Assembly: GCA_015039365.1 (NCBI GenBank)
Contig: WION01000291.1
Location: 1-64,000 of the forward strand
DNA length: 64,000 bases
Source: Amanita rubescens
Lineage: Eukaryota > Basidiomycota > Agaricomycetes > Agaricales > Amanitaceae
Reading direction: 5' to 3'
Shown here: one piece after another, positions 1 to 12,039 of the stretch
How positions within the stretch are numbered: the first letter of the stretch is position 1
Layout: each line of letters starts with the position of its first letter
Notes under the pieces: model-generated
Told to the model about the DNA's origin: nothing
What the model saw: only the letters and a program-made list of their open reading frames with translations
Database searches by the model: none
Translations under genes and position numbers: made by a program

Positions 1-331
1 TGTCATGGGTGTCATACTTTGTAACATCTCCGGGACAAACATTGGAGCGACAATATTGCTCACTCAGATTGTACGCGCCGCCGATCTTCCTCCTGACAGT
101 AGGCGCGCTGCCGGCATCGCGCTTGCGGTCGCTAGCAATATCGGTGCCGTTAGCTTCGTCTTCAGTGCTAGTCTCGCAGGTTTACTATGGAAAGGAATAA
201 TTGATGATCAAAAGCCGGGAAATAAGATAACACAAAGGGCATTTGCGAAATGGAACATAATACCTCTTGTAGTTATGATGGGTGTTGGGTTGGCAGTCGT
301 CACTCTAGAAATGCGTATAAAGTACAGATAG
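1..331 (+). CDS. ArsB/CitT-type membrane permease, 3' end (copy A, cut by window edge)
   Basis: The last ~108 residues of a multi-pass ion permease, open at the left edge. They match the C-terminus of the full copy at 25,284-27,252 almost residue for residue, including NIGATILLT, a DLPPDSRRAAGIALA stretch and the GLLWKGII segment, and both end in ..KYR-stop. Related proteins are ArsB/NhaD/CitT-superfamily transporters that move anions such as arsenite across membranes; the substrate here cannot be read from sequence. This copy is the outer end of the left arm of a large inverted duplication. The upstream part lies outside the window, so whether the gene is intact is unknown. Confidence 0.8.
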   Translation, partial: VMGVILCNISGTNIGATILLTQIVRAADLPPDSRRAAGIALAVASNIGAVSFVFSASLAGLLWKGIIDDQKPGNKITQRAFAKWNIIPLVVMMGVGLAVVTLEMRIKYR

Positions 332-2643
332 GACGAAATATTTAAACTTAACTTATCGTCTGACATCTGATAGGATTCCAGGCCGGTAGGTAACGAACGA
401 TGGTCCACGGCACAGCACCCCTACTTGACTTTTCACGTCATATGTCCGATGAGCGTACTCATGATACCAATATGTTATCTATATACCCATAATATGTAAC
501 GTTACGTAGAAACCTAGACAGCACTTGGCAATGGGCGTTGGTGTACTGTGCTAAAATTAGCAAGCCGTAGCAGCAGCACAATTGATATGGCTTTGGACAC
601 ACGTTTTGACAAGATTCCTAGACCGTCACGATCGTCGCACGATGGTGGGTACGGCTTGTAGTATGGTTCACAAGCTCGCAAAGGTTGTCTGCGTTAGACT
701 TGCAGGAGAGGTGAGACGAGAGACTCACAAAAACGGGCAGTACGCGCTGGGCTGGCGCTCATGAGGTGCAATGTCACTTGATGGATGTGACAGATGCTGA
801 TTGTTATAGTTGCGCTTGGACCTGATATGGTATAGTATGTCTGTTTTAGCAGCTGGATTGACCCTTTTTGGGTTGCTTCTCTTCTCAGCGAGATAGAATC
901 ATCCACGTTTGCAAGATTCTATTTATATTTTCTGATACTCTACCCGAACTCTCCTTAACGACGCTGTTTGCCATATTTGCCTCCCAAGTTCGTGATAACG
1001 ACGTAAAACAGTATCAGAACAGATACTAATTATAAATGGTTCTTGACATCATAAATGTCGTGCACTCACTTTCAAAGTTGCACACCGCGCCTGACATCCA
1101 GTCAGACCATATGACACAATCTCTGAAGAAATGGCTAATATCGTTTAATCGATTACAAATGAAGCCTCTTGAAGCCTACTAACTCGTGTCCAATGATGGT
1201 TCTCCTGAGTTAAAAGTGCGTCCTACGGTCCCCAGCGGGTAATCGGTAATCTGTTCTTAATTTTGGACACATTCATGCAGCGCTCACTTCCATCAAGTCT
1301 AGCCTGGCGCGTTGGTTTCGTGTGTCTTATTTATTTAATACGCTTCATTCACAACAACGGGATCTGCATTTCAAGAAGCCATTTTACCCATGTTTCTATC
1401 ACTGTCATGCTGATCATGTTCATCCCGGCCAACAAAAAAATCCGGTGCTGAAACGCGGTTTTTTCACCCTGGTATGCAATTTCATCTGACGATTCTCCCC
1501 GCTAATCTCAGCAGTGAACTGATGAAGGCTCTCTGTGTTGTTCACAGGACCATCAATCGTGAAGAACGGTAAGATCTCAAGGACTAGGCTCTAGCAGAAC
1601 CTAACGTCGTGATCACGTTCCTGGTCTGCGTATATTAACTTATCACAATTTCTACCACAGCTTTTATAATATATAACGTTAGTACACTTTCCCCGTTTTC
1701 ACGATTCAGTCACACAACACGCGCCGCAGATGACTGAACTCTTCACATGTGACACATCGAAGTGTTTAGGTGCATCATGTTCATACTGTCATGCGCCGGG
1801 TTACTCGATGAGTAAGTGCATATCGAGTGTATAGTCCTTTTTGCCTCCCGCGGTGAGCGATTGTGTATTTATACATTAAGGTGATTGGACGTCGCTTATT
1901 ACGTCATACGAGCTTCTTCTTGGCGGGTCTTGGCGGTGATTGACTTCAAAGGGACAGGCAACCTCAGGCAACGTCCACTTATTTTAGGTGCATCAACGCA
2001 TGGCAACCTGAGTTTCCTTTCTGGACTATCGACTTCGAGAAATAGGTCACGTTTTTAACATTTCTCAAGAGAAACACCCATGCGCTATTAATTTTCCGTG
2101 GAGTGACCATAAATAAAGCCAGCTTTCCATCGTAACGTACAGATCGGCAACATGCTGTATAGGTGAGATATTTAAAAGGGATGATACAGGCTGTTACGAA
2201 TCGGTTGATGAAGTAAATCGAAATTGAGCTGCATGGCGAAGTGGTTCACTCGCCGAAATATCTCCAGTGAACTCATGTTGTGTATATGGCGCCGGCATCA
2301 TGATGTGGCAAAGCTCTCGATATGTCGGAAATAACGAGCCTTGTGCTAACCTACATCTACATAAAGCTTGAACATTGTCTACATGAGTGATCATTGACCA
2401 TCGTACGTCTTATTTAAGTGAGGGAACCAGACGTCCAGCAGGGTAACCTGGACCGTTCGTCCGCCCAGTGTACGGCATGGTAATCTACTTGCGGCAACAA
2501 CGGCTCCTTTCCTGGCGTAAATGTATAATAGAACCCTTAAGGCCTTATCTGATAAGTAACAACCTATATCTGCTATCTCGAGTGACATCCGATTGCAGTT
2601 ATAGCCCGAAGTAATGCATTTTGCTCAAGAGTAGATAACGAAA
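332..2643. other. Non-coding stretch of IR1 left arm
   Basis: About 2.3 kb between the permease stop and the NUBPL-like stop, with no convincing gene. Short open frames occur (for example 1,263-1,451 and 2,194-2,394), but their counterparts in the other arm are shifted, truncated or lie on the other strand. It includes a ~300-bp segment (575-877) whose orientation relative to its flanks is opposite to that in the other arm. Confidence 0.6.
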
Positions 2644-3963
2644 TTACACTGCGGGTGTTAGCTTCTTCCAAACGGCCTGAGCCGTATTCATCATCCCTTC
2701 TAACCATTGATCTTTACCTTCCCCTACGGGTACTTCGGATGATTTTTCATGCTGAAACAACATGTACGGCCGCCCTTCATCGGAACTCATACTTACATGA
2801 GGGACGAGCGGTAGTTCCGCTAATACGTCTAACATAAGCCGTTCAGCAGTAGAACGAAATGCGTCAGGTGGTCCAAAAAGGCTGTGTGAGGTTGTACAAG
2901 TTGGACAAGTGAAATGTGCCTGATTTAGCACTAGACCGGCGATCTGCGTATATGTGGCCTATTAGAGTCCTCTATTGGTATGCAGAGGACGCCCACTTAC
3001 TGGTACAGATACTTTCTGGAACATTGCAATTCCTTTTCGGACGTCCGACAGAGCAACATCTTGGGGGGTTGATACGATGATCGCGCCTGTTGGATCAGGG
3101 GATAAAATTAAAAAACTATTAGAATCATAGGCTACCCCATACCGTCGACCTGTACGAGTTGACCAAGCGTTAACGGGACATCACCAGTTCCTGGCGGCAT
3201 GTCAATGACCAATACATCTAAACCCGGCCCCCCGTTGCCGCCGGTCCAGTCGACGTCAAAAAGGAGTTGTTGAACAGCCTTTTGCACCATTAATCCACGC
3301 CATACTATTGGAGTGTCCTCGTAATCTGCAGTGCGGGGAAGTAGGAAGCCCATCGACATGCACGGAACCCCGTGGTTTGTCAGAGGTTTGATGGCACCGG
3401 CTGCGAAAAGTTAAAAAAAAGGATTAATACATAAATGATGGATGTTATAAAAAAAACAAGGCATGTGACAATAAGCGGAATAGGATAGGACGAACACACA
3501 GGCAGTCAACTCCGGTTCCATACTATTTTGGAGGCCCATGAGTGTCGGAATGGAAGGACCGAAGACGTCAAGATCCAGGATGCCGACTCGGAGACGTGAG
3601 GCTGTTGAACTTGCATTTCGAAGCAGCCCGAGAGCAAACGCGAGATTCACTGAACAACACTTGATCAGTGCTTCATGTATACGCCAACTTTGCATACCAG
3701 CTATCGTGCTTTTCCCCACGCCACCTTTTCCGCTAGCAACAGCGACAACTTTTTTAACGTTTGGGATTGGGCGCCTTTCAATCGGGCCGCCTCGGCGCGG
3801 GGATTTGCGGTGGTCGTGGTTTCCGTGGAAGTCCCTAAGAGAGAAAAATGCTTTCAGTGGAGGAATGCCTCTCTCGTATTCGGCTCACCAATGGGTTTTC
3901 GTGCCTTGCGAGGCGTGTCGTGGAGAAGAAACGAACAGCAAAGTAACTGGTTGGCCTGAGCAT
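2644..3963 (-). CDS. NUBPL/IND1-like mitochondrial Fe-S P-loop ATPase, probable +1 frameshift
   Basis: Mrp/NBP35-family ATPase; the NUBPL/IND1 branch delivers Fe-S clusters during respiratory complex I assembly in mitochondria. The start at 3,963 gives an Arg/Ser-rich, acid-free leader ([16 protein letters not shown]...) typical of a mitochondrial presequence, followed by the family motif HENPLGLP across the first intron. Then come the deviant Walker [11 protein letters not shown], interrupted soon after by a 48-bp intron; [37 protein letters not shown]; and the CPTC cluster-binding pair. Five or six exons with introns of roughly 48-110 bp can be drawn. Anomaly: the HENPLG frame reaches a stop unless one base in the C/G run near 3,781-3,789 is skipped to enter the P-loop frame. 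The inverted copy has the same spacing there, so the shift may predate duplication. Either this copy is a young pseudogene or my exon model misses a junction. Confidence 0.75.
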
Positions 3964-5899
3964 TATCGTGACAATCGTGACGTCAGCACTGTCACGCGTA
4001 CTACACTACAACTTTTGCACTGTACCAGTCAAGCCGTATGCGTAAGTCCTAGTCTTGCTCGAATGTGGATATATTAGTGATTACAATCGCTATTGCCAGT
4101 GTATGAAATGGGCGGAGCTCCACTTTTAGGGAGACTCTCCACATACATGCTATTATCTGTTCAAGACGCGCTCTATAACATTTATCTCTTTAAAGGATGT
4201 CGTAGCGATCGAAGGGGTTCTACTAGTGCTTCTATGGTGGACCGCAGCAATCAAGGCTATGCCAAAGAAGCCTACATTGCTGTAACTCCTCCAATTAGGC
4301 ACCCATATCACTACCATTATTGGATTGATGCCGCTTGCATCGATTCCGCTATCACAAGACCCCGTTCCTCATATACCTCTACTCTCCCGAACCTAGAAAT
4401 CAAAGTGAAACTAAAATTAGAAGGTGGGAATGAGAGATAGAGTGAGTTGTGAGTAATGTGCCAGTTCAGTGTAGCAATTTTAAAATAATGAGTAGGCTGT
4501 GTGGGGGTGCGTTTCAGGTACCATGCAGACGTTGAAGGTACCAGATTCACCCATTTGCAGTATTTCCAAAAGAGCTCGTCGAAAGCAGAAGCCAGCTAGG
4601 CCTTCCTAGCGCCGGAACGCAGCTCACAAGTTGGGGACGATTGAACTGGATACTGAAGGCACGGAACCATGTCCACGGCGCAAGTCGCGTTTGGATTGCA
4701 AACTGCTTCAAGCGATACAAGCACCCCTGTCCTTTCAACACCAACGCCTCGAGTACCATTCTCCCATTCCTGAAACCCCCAGTTCCCACTTCGCCTCTTC
4801 TACTCCGCTAGCTTCATCCCCATTGCTGCATGTTAGCCAACAACCAAATTACCATTCGCGCTGCCCCTAATCATTTACTATTTTTCGACGTGCTTTGGTC
4901 AACCGAGGGGGCCCACGACAAGGGAGCACGAGGAGTCTTTACCGACAAGTATCGTAAAGAAATAACCGACCACCAAATTCCCATTCTCGCTGTTCTCTCC
5001 TCTCCTGCTACTCAATCCATCTCAAAAGAAATCTCTGGCCCGGGTCGACGCTGGAAAAGAACGCCACTAGGAAACGAAAAACGAATCAAAAACTCACTTT
5101 GTCGCTCCTTTAGTCTTCATTCTTGGACGTTGTCCGGTCCGGCCCAGGGTGCGGAAGAGGGACGGAACAGAAAAGGAAAAGTCGCACATTGGCGACGACC
5201 TTCCGAATGCAAGAGGGGTGTATGTGAAAGATGTTACGCGTTCGCGCGTAACACGCTGGTGTGGGCAACCGTCATCACGTTCTAGCGATTTCCATCAGCG
5301 CGTTTGACACAGCTGAAAAAGTAATCGACACGTACAAGTCATTGGGGACTGGAGGCCCGTGCATGCGTCCTTGACTGGTGGATGATGGACCCCGGCTATC
5401 CGGAAAAAAAGAAGAGTTGCGTAAAGGGAGGAGGTCGTCCAGGCGAGCAGTGAGCTTGAAGTCTTGAGGCCATCGTCATAGGCAAGCGAGGAGAATTAGA
5501 TGGAAGAGAGCACGAAGGAGACAGAACGACTACTTATATGGATTTTTTGAAGTGAGACAAACGCGTTCCTCGGCGCGGTGCGTCATAATCCGATGATTTA
5601 TTGGCAATTGTTCAAAGTATGTTGCATTACTGCGCTTGGCGAGATGATGCTAAAGCGTCATTTTACGAAGTGTTAGCGCCATCTTTATATACGCATCCTG
5701 GGACGCTGGAGATCATCATGCAAGATTCGCTAGGCGTCATAATCCATTCTTTCATTGTTCTGTATTTATCATGATGAAAGTTGCTAGCAGTACCGTATGC
5801 TAAATAGCGTCTAAGATCTGGATGTGCGCGAGAGCCGCGTGTTCGCAACTAGTGAGATGTGTGGCTGTGCACTTTTTATTTGCAGCTGAGCTACATGTC
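3964..5899. other. Intergenic region between NUBPL-like gene and UTP22
   Basis: Nearly 2 kb separating two divergent genes. Open frames at 4,093-4,440 and 4,830-5,285 on the plus strand have no recognisable domain and no clean splice structure; I treat them as unsupported. The stretch contains two ACGCGT hexamers, one inside a perfect palindrome, upstream of UTP22. Confidence 0.5.
5234..5253. promoter_or_regulatory. Palindrome gttacgcg-ttcg-cgcgtaac with ACGCGT
   Basis: A perfect 8-bp inverted repeat around a TTCG loop, containing ACGCGT at 5,236-5,241. A second ACGCGT is at 5,561-5,566. ACGCGT is the MluI cell-cycle box bound by MBF-type regulators in ascomycete yeasts; use in this fungus is inference. 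It lies about 650 bp upstream of the UTP22 start. Confidence 0.35.
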
Positions 5900-8800
5900 A
5901 TGACTGCAGGCTTAAAAAGAAAAAGGGCCAGCGATACAGGCTCAAGAAAAGTAAGCTACCTTTCGGTCCAAATTTACACTTCGCTAATTACTAGAAGAAC
6001 AGAAAACGGGTGGATGAGGTAGACGAAGTGGACGGTTCTGACCACGATGAAAACGAAGAAGAGACGCAAAATGAGAGTGAAAGCGAGGACAGCCAGTGGG
6101 GTGGTATAGATGATGAACAAAAAGACACTATTGTGACGACCGGAGGTGAAAACGCGGCTAGCAAAAGACGGCCAACTGGGGAAGAAGTCCGGATTATTCA
6201 AGATGCAGCAGAGCTGTACAGATCGAACGCTTTCAAGCTTCAGATCGATGCGCTGTTGCCTAATGTCAGGCCAAAGTCCTCTTCGCAACCACCTCTCGAC
6301 CGCTTCTTACTATCGCTTCATTCCTTCTTGCTTGAAATACCATCCATCCCGCCTCAACACCCCCTCGAGGCTTCGAGAAAACTCCTTAAAAAAGGCATCG
6401 CTGTCCCATACTCGTTGCCACTACCAACGGAAGAGACGAATTGGAAAGTCTCATTCGAAAAACCGGCCGATATACTGCTGGTCGGAAGCTGGGCCAACAA
6501 ACTCAGCATCAAAGCAAAAGACGGGAAAAGATTTGGCGTTGATGTAGCAGTCGAGATGCCCGATGTATGTTCTACTAGTATTTCCTCTTGTTTGCGCTAA
6601 AAATTTAGTGAAAGAGCCTTTTCCAAGAAAAAGATTACCTGAACGGCCGTTTCTTCCAAAAACGAGCATTCTACATTGCAACAATAGCTGCAGCCATCCA
6701 AAAATCAAAACAGTTTAACGTAGACATGGCGTATGATTCTCTCGCTGACGACTCGCGATTGACAAGTCTTGTTATTACTCCCAGAGCAGGTGCGATCACG
6801 TTTCCTTCGTTAACGAAGCTGCTAACTATTATCCATAGACGGGTCACAATTCGACTTTAGCAAGCTAAATGCTCAAGTCCATATCATCCCGTTCATTTCC
6901 ATGACCAGCCCAATTCCTCTCCACCGACTTTCTCCCTCCCATTCTAATATTCGTATAAAATCATCCTCAGCGCAAGACGAGACTACATCCCCTCCCACAC
7001 CTATCTATAACACCCACTTCCTTCAATGCCTAACACCAAAACTGCATCTCGTCTCAACTTATGCATTGAAGCAGGATTCTCCCGCCTTTTCCGATGCGTT
7101 CGCTCTTCTTCGCATATGGGCCAATCAGCGTGGATATGGCGAAGGATCACGACTCTGCGTTCATGGATTCAAAGGGAAAGGAAGTTGGTGGGACGCACTA
7201 TTGGATCTCCTCGTCAGAGGGGAGGAACCGACTGTTGCTGTGGGTTCTAAAGCTGCGACAAGGAGGGCGCTCGGCCGAGGCTTGAGCTCATATCAAATGT
7301 TTAGAGCTGCTCTAGACGTTTTGGGTGCGTATGCGGCTCTCCATTCCACACCGCAGGTAGTAACGGTTGGCTTTATAGGAAGGTTCGATCCCGGAAAAGA
7401 CGCTGTTTTTGTTAAGCCTCAGGACGGGCACCGCGTATGTTCATCCATTTCTATTTCCCGGTTAGACGCTGACGCTTTGCTCAGTTCTTGCCTGAAGATT
7501 ATGCAGCGCATCATAATGCGACCTTTGTCGACTCCACGTCTCTCGTCAACTTTTTCGCAGACATTCCGCGGGGATCACTAGAGATGGTTAGTTTTTCAGC
7601 CTTTTTTCAGTTGCATGATGTATTGACTTGGCTTTGCGCAGCTAAGCCATGATGCTCGAAAAACCTTGGAAATGCTAGACGACACAGCATTCACAGGAGA
7701 TCCATTCACATACGTTTTTCTTAAGGAACAACGCGAGGTTCCGACTCGATTTGACCTTGTCATGCGGTGCGTGATGATCCAATAAAAAGCTAGTTCCCTA
7801 GCTCACCTAATCTCAGCGTCGACCTGCCAAAGGCTGAACCATCCACTCAAAGTACACTAGATCACGGATCGCCCTTCAGCGCGCTAATATTCTCCATCGA
7901 CTCCATCCTCCATCAAGCCCTTGGCAACCGGAGCAAAGCTATTACGATCCTCCACCCTTCTTCCACCCCTCGTGCCATAACCCAAGCACACCTGTCCATA
8001 CCCAACACCGTTTTCATTGGGGTTCTACATGACCCGTCCAACGCCTTCCGGCTCGTTGAGCACGGGCCATCAGCTGAAGAAGAAGACCAATCGGCCGTCA
8101 ACGCCTTCCGCGAACTATGGGGCGACAAGGCCGAGCTTCGGCGGTTCAAAGATGGACGGATCCTCCAGAGCGTCGTATGGGATGTCAAAACGGCTGAGGA
8201 GAAGACGCATGTACCCGCCATGATCATTCAACACGTTCTTCAGCACCACTTTGGGCTCGAAACGGAGGCGGTGACGACGTGGCAGAGCGGGTATGACGCC
8301 GTTTTGCGAATGTCTCCCGCGGTGTCAAAGGTGTTGATCGATTCCGGGGTGCCTGTTGGTTTCAAGGCTGCAGTGGGCGCGTTCGATGGGGTTGTCAAAG
8401 CGATCAAAGGGTTGGAAGGCGAGCTGCCGTTGGCGCTCGTTCAAGCGAGTCCTGTCTCCGAGATGTTGAGGTACACCAGCGTCTTTGGACCTGTTGCTTT
8501 GACATCGTCCGTGGCCGCTTCTTTGCCCCCGAACGCGCGGTACATGCCTTCGATGGAGATGATACTTCAATTTGAGAGGTCGTCGAGGTGGCCTGATGAT
8601 CTCAAGGCGATACAAAAGATGAAGTTGGCGTTCTTTGAACATATGGCGATGTGTTTGATGACGAACATAAAGGGGCTGAACGCTGCGGTCGTTGTAGGTG
8701 ATGGTGTGAATGAGTCGGAGATCCTGGACAAGGCATGGTTGGATATCGTCACTCCGGAGGGGTGGGCCTTTTCGGCGCGGATATGGCACAACCGAGAGGC

Positions 8801-9950
8801 GATGTTGTTGGATCGGGTGTTGGACGCTAGCTCCAAAGCGCGCAAAATGCCGCATGTTGCGGTCAAGAAGGACGAGAACAAGAATGGGAAAGAGTATCAA
8901 GAAGCGTTAGAAGCAAAGGAGACGTATATGAGACGCTTTATCTATGCGCCGAGGCACCATCGCGCGATCGCGGCGTTGTGCCACAGTCATTCAGCGTTTG
9001 CCGGAACGGTTAGGCTTGTGAAACGGTGGTTCGAGTCGCACTGGCTGTTGCGCGGACATGTTAGTGAGGAAGCGGTCGAGATTCTTTGTGCCAGTTTTTT
9101 CGTGAAAGCCAAGGCAGAAAGCGCGCGGCTACCTGGGAGCAAAGAACACGGGTTTGGGTTGGTAGTCGAGTTTCTGAAAGAGTGGAAATGGGAAGAGGGG
9201 TTGTTTGTGCCTTTGTATGCGGGTGATTCGCAGGACGAAGATGTCTCGGCAGGGTCGAGCAAGCATTTTATTGGTTCTGGCGCGTGGAGGATGAAGACTG
9301 AGTTGGACGGAGAAGGGCGGGTGTGGACTGGGCGCGGGCCTGATGTGGTTGTTGCGAATCGGGTGAAGGCACTGGCCAAGGCGACGTGGGATTGCATGCA
9401 ACGAATGGAGACGGGGATGTTTGATATCAAGGTGAGCTCGCGAATGTTGCGCACTAGTAGGATGGCACTGAGTCATTTTAGATTCTGTTCATGCATCCGG
9501 CGGACGACTATGATTTTATCATCAAGTTGGATAGATCTGTCATTCCTCGGTACTTCCAGAACGTGGATGCAGATTCAAATCTGCTCACACGCAGAGGAAC
9601 GTATGCCAACCTCGCGTCTTTGCAGGACCCTGTTCGGCCTGGGTTTGACCCAGTTCAGTTGCTTTTCCAGGATCTACAGGTATGTATTTGTCACTGAATG
9701 GGAACTTGATCTCAAACATTTCCTGCTATAGCGTATATATGCAGACACATTCAGGCTATTCTATGATGTGTACGGAGGGGATCAGTTTGGTGGGGTGTGG
9801 GATCCAAGTGTGAAACAGGCGCGGGCATTCCGGGTTCTCGGCGGGTTCTCTAGTGTGCCAGTCAACAAGGACGTCGAGCTGAACGAGAGCGGAGTGCTGG
9901 CTGAGATCGAGCGGCTCGGAGCTGGGCTTGTAACTGCGATCATTGTGTAA
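5900..9950 (+). CDS. UTP22: UTP22/NRAP family U3 snoRNP protein
   Basis: Pre-rRNA processing factor of the small-subunit processome, acting in the nucleolus with the U3 snoRNP. Nine exons fit: 5,900-5,950, 5,995-6,564, 6,615-6,789, 6,839-7,434, 7,485-7,586, 7,642-7,766, 7,817-9,431, 9,482-9,679, 9,732-9,950. Together they give 3,651 nt, a multiple of three, for 1,216 aa. The start MTAGLKRKRAS is basic and is followed by an acidic stretch (about residues 20-50). Nucleotidyltransferase-like NRAP features follow: VGSWANKLSIK near residue 180, then YATYALK-like and LLRIWANQRGYG segments, and WGDKAELRRFKDGRILQSVV. The C-terminal exons carry FHPADDYD-like and FRLFYDVYGGDQFG motifs. All introns are GT-AG and 44-55 bp long. 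The gene looks intact and single-copy and sits as a housekeeping anchor between the inverted arms. Confidence 0.93.
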
Positions 9951-10395
9951 AACTTGTGAATATCGATGGGGTTAACTATTTCAGGACATATCACGAATGT
10001 CAGGCATCCCCGTGTCGACGTCATTGGTTCTAGAATGTGGCTGGCACTGCTATAGAATCTTTTTTATAGTACGTGAAGTGTAACAGTAGTCGTATATCTG
10101 ATCGCAGTTTGAAAACCCAAATCTCCCAAATGCGTCGCAATCGATATCGCTTCTACTATGTTCCCTCACGTGTGCTTTCGTCGAAGCCCTTCCTCGATGA
10201 GCGTCCTCGGCCTCAGCCGCAGGGGACCAGAATTGAGCGATCGATTGTTATGCCATATTTGTCACACCCCTGAGTGCGAACGTCGAACCGAGTCATATAA
10301 ACCCCACTCACAAGTTACTCTCAACCACGATTACAACAACTGCAATGATACCTCGAATATAGCCACCACACATAATCTACAATTACTACCCAAGA

Positions 10396-11889
10396 ATGTT
10401 TGGCGAATCTGACTCTGAAAGCCCGCGCGTCCCTAGTCCTTGGGACTCCCTCATCTCTTCTAGCCCAGACCCCGCCCCAAGCCCGGTCCACGCTGTCCTG
10501 CCCCGCCTCGTCCCGGAAAACGATTCGGGAAATGTAGAGTACAAGCTCCAGCTCCTCTCTCCATCTCCAGCCCGTTTTGCGCGCCTTGTTACCCAACTCA
10601 AATGGCGACTACTAGAGGGCGGCGGTCAGGCTTACTACGAGCTCGGCGTCGCCGATTCAGGTGTCCTTATTGGCCTGAGCAGGGCTGAGATGGAGGCCAC
10701 GCTCGAGACGCTAGAGATGATGGCCGGTGAGATCGGCGCGAGCGTCGTGGTCGTTAAAGAGATCGAGGTGTCCGAAGCGATGTTTGAAGCCGTCCAAGCC
10801 CAGCAGGCCGCGGGGATGTTATTGGGTGAGGACAAGTGGAGTAGAACAAGAAAGAGAGGAAGAAAGAAAGGTATAGCTGACGAGGAGGAGGCGACGGCTA
10901 CCTCTGCCACAACGACGGATGCTACTGTGACGACGACGACAGATGGAGAAGGAGAAGAAGATCTTTCCGCTACAGTGATGCTCTACAGACCTCCAACCGC
11001 TACCTCCGGCAAGGCGGGCAATAACCACAGTCCCGTACCTATATTCGTTATGGATCCAGAGCCAGAGCCGGACCCGGCCGATAATGCAGATTGTGAACAA
11101 GAACAAGAACAAGACCTCATACCCGGCATCGTTATCGACATCGAAATTTTATCCGTTTTTAAACCGCGCCCGGTGCGCACGCGCGTACATTCGGCGCACT
11201 TAATGAATCAGCCTATCAGGAACAAGAGGCAGAAGAAGCAGTACAAACCGCCTTTTCACCAGAGCGAGACGCAGGGTGAAGAAGGAAAGAAGAAGGGGAG
11301 GCACAAAAGGCAGTTTAGGGACAAAAAACGAACGCTTGAGCCTCCTTCTCCCGCTCCATCCAGCGATTCGGGCTCGGGTTCAGGAGCCCAATCCAACTCT
11401 ATTTCACCGTCACCATCACCTTCCGAGGTATCAATTGAACCTCCTACAGTTGCGTTGGCGACGGTCGGGGAGACCGATACCTTGGTGTCTGATCTTGAAG
11501 ATCTGCATGTGTCGATGGTGGAAATTGACGAAAATATGTCGGGCGTTGGGGCGTTTATGGCACCACCTACGCCTGCGCCGACTCCGGCGTCTACCCAAAC
11601 CACACAGTCTACGCAGCAGCAGGAGTCTGAGGCGTTTGTCGTCGTTGGGAACGACACCACCAAAGAAGAAGAGGGGAAATCTGGAGAGAACGAGGGAGGC
11701 GATGACGATGATGATGACGTTTTTCCCACACCCTCTATCCCGAACGCCGGAAGTTTGGACGAGCAGGGTGCTCTCAGTAGCAAGGGCATTCAAGGAGAAG
11801 ACGATGGAAAGCGGATCATCGTCGAAGCGTTGGTGGTACGCAAGATGAGTTTGGAAGAGGCTTTTTTGGATTTTGGCACGTTTGCGTGA
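10396..11889 (+). CDS. Protein resembling the N-terminal region of GTPBP1/2, no GTPase domain
   Basis: Intronless 497-aa gene. Residues about 50-120 (VEYKLQLLSPSPARFARLV, QLKWRLLEGGGQAYYELGV, VLIGLSRAEMEATLETLEMM) match the domain preceding the GTPase module in GTPBP1/GTPBP2-type proteins. The rest is low-complexity: a Lys/Arg cluster (RTRKRGRKKG), a Thr-rich acidic tract, a Glu-Gln run, a second basic patch, and a Pro/Ser/Thr-rich region with an Asp run. No Walker A, DxxG or NKxD motif is present, so it cannot be a GTPase. The function of the isolated domain is unknown. Parts of this gene are duplicated at 13,321-14,062, 17,905-18,045 and 29,556-29,730. The start at 10,396 is the first ATG in frame before the conserved part. 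Confidence 0.8.
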   Translation: MFGESDSESPRVPSPWDSLISSSPDPAPSPVHAVLPRLVPENDSGNVEYKLQLLSPSPARFARLVTQLKWRLLEGGGQAYYELGVADSGVLIGLSRAEMEATLETLEMMAGEIGASVVVVKEIEVSEAMFEAVQAQQAAGMLLGEDKWSRTRKRGRKKGIADEEEATATSATTTDATVTTTTDGEGEEDLSATVMLYRPPTATSGKAGNNHSPVPIFVMDPEPEPDPADNADCEQEQEQDLIPGIVIDIEILSVFKPRPVRTRVHSAHLMNQPIRNKRQKKQYKPPFHQSETQGEEGKKKGRHKRQFRDKKRTLEPPSPAPSSDSGSGSGAQSNSISPSPSPSEVSIEPPTVALATVGETDTLVSDLEDLHVSMVEIDENMSGVGAFMAPPTPAPTPASTQTTQSTQQQESEAFVVVGNDTTKEEEGKSGENEGGDDDDDDVFPTPSIPNAGSLDEQGALSSKGIQGEDDGKRIIVEALVVRKMSLEEAFLDFGTFA

Positions 11890-12039
11890 TCGTTTTACTT
11901 ATCATTTAATGGTTTCTCATCGATATCGTTATATTTATCTAATAGACATAGACTTGCGTTCTCGTACTATTTAATAACAATCTTGTGTTTTACTCAGCGC
12001 CGTACATACATATGAGTTTGGTAACATGAAGAGTTGGAT

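Larger units (their letters stand above)
1..3825. repeat. Left arm of large inverted duplication (IR1)
   Basis: This stretch is repeated in reverse orientation at about 21,912-25,614. Markers appear in mirror order: permease C-terminus (1-331 against 25,284-25,614), a CRLAGEVRRETHKNG-encoding segment, a long non-coding stretch, then the NUBPL-like gene (2,644-3,825 against 21,912-23,063). Similarity stops inside NUBPL exon 2, so exon 1 (3,913-3,963) exists only on the left. The left end continues outside the window. Confidence 0.85.

Noticed and set aside
3538..4077. 179-codon plus-strand open frame
   Set aside because: Antisense to the conserved P-loop exons of the NUBPL-like gene; no domain of its own.
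4093..5285. Possible gene upstream of UTP22
   Set aside because: Two unrelated open frames, no convincing start, intron or domain; sequence is low-complexity in parts.
8325..9476. Long minus-strand open frames
   Set aside because: Lie within the long UTP22 exon on the opposite strand; compositional shadows of GC-rich coding sequence.
10635..11793. Minus- and plus-strand open frames inside the GTPBP-like gene
   Set aside because: Ser/Arg-rich shadows of a low-complexity coding region; only the plus frame from 10,396 has a recognisable domain.
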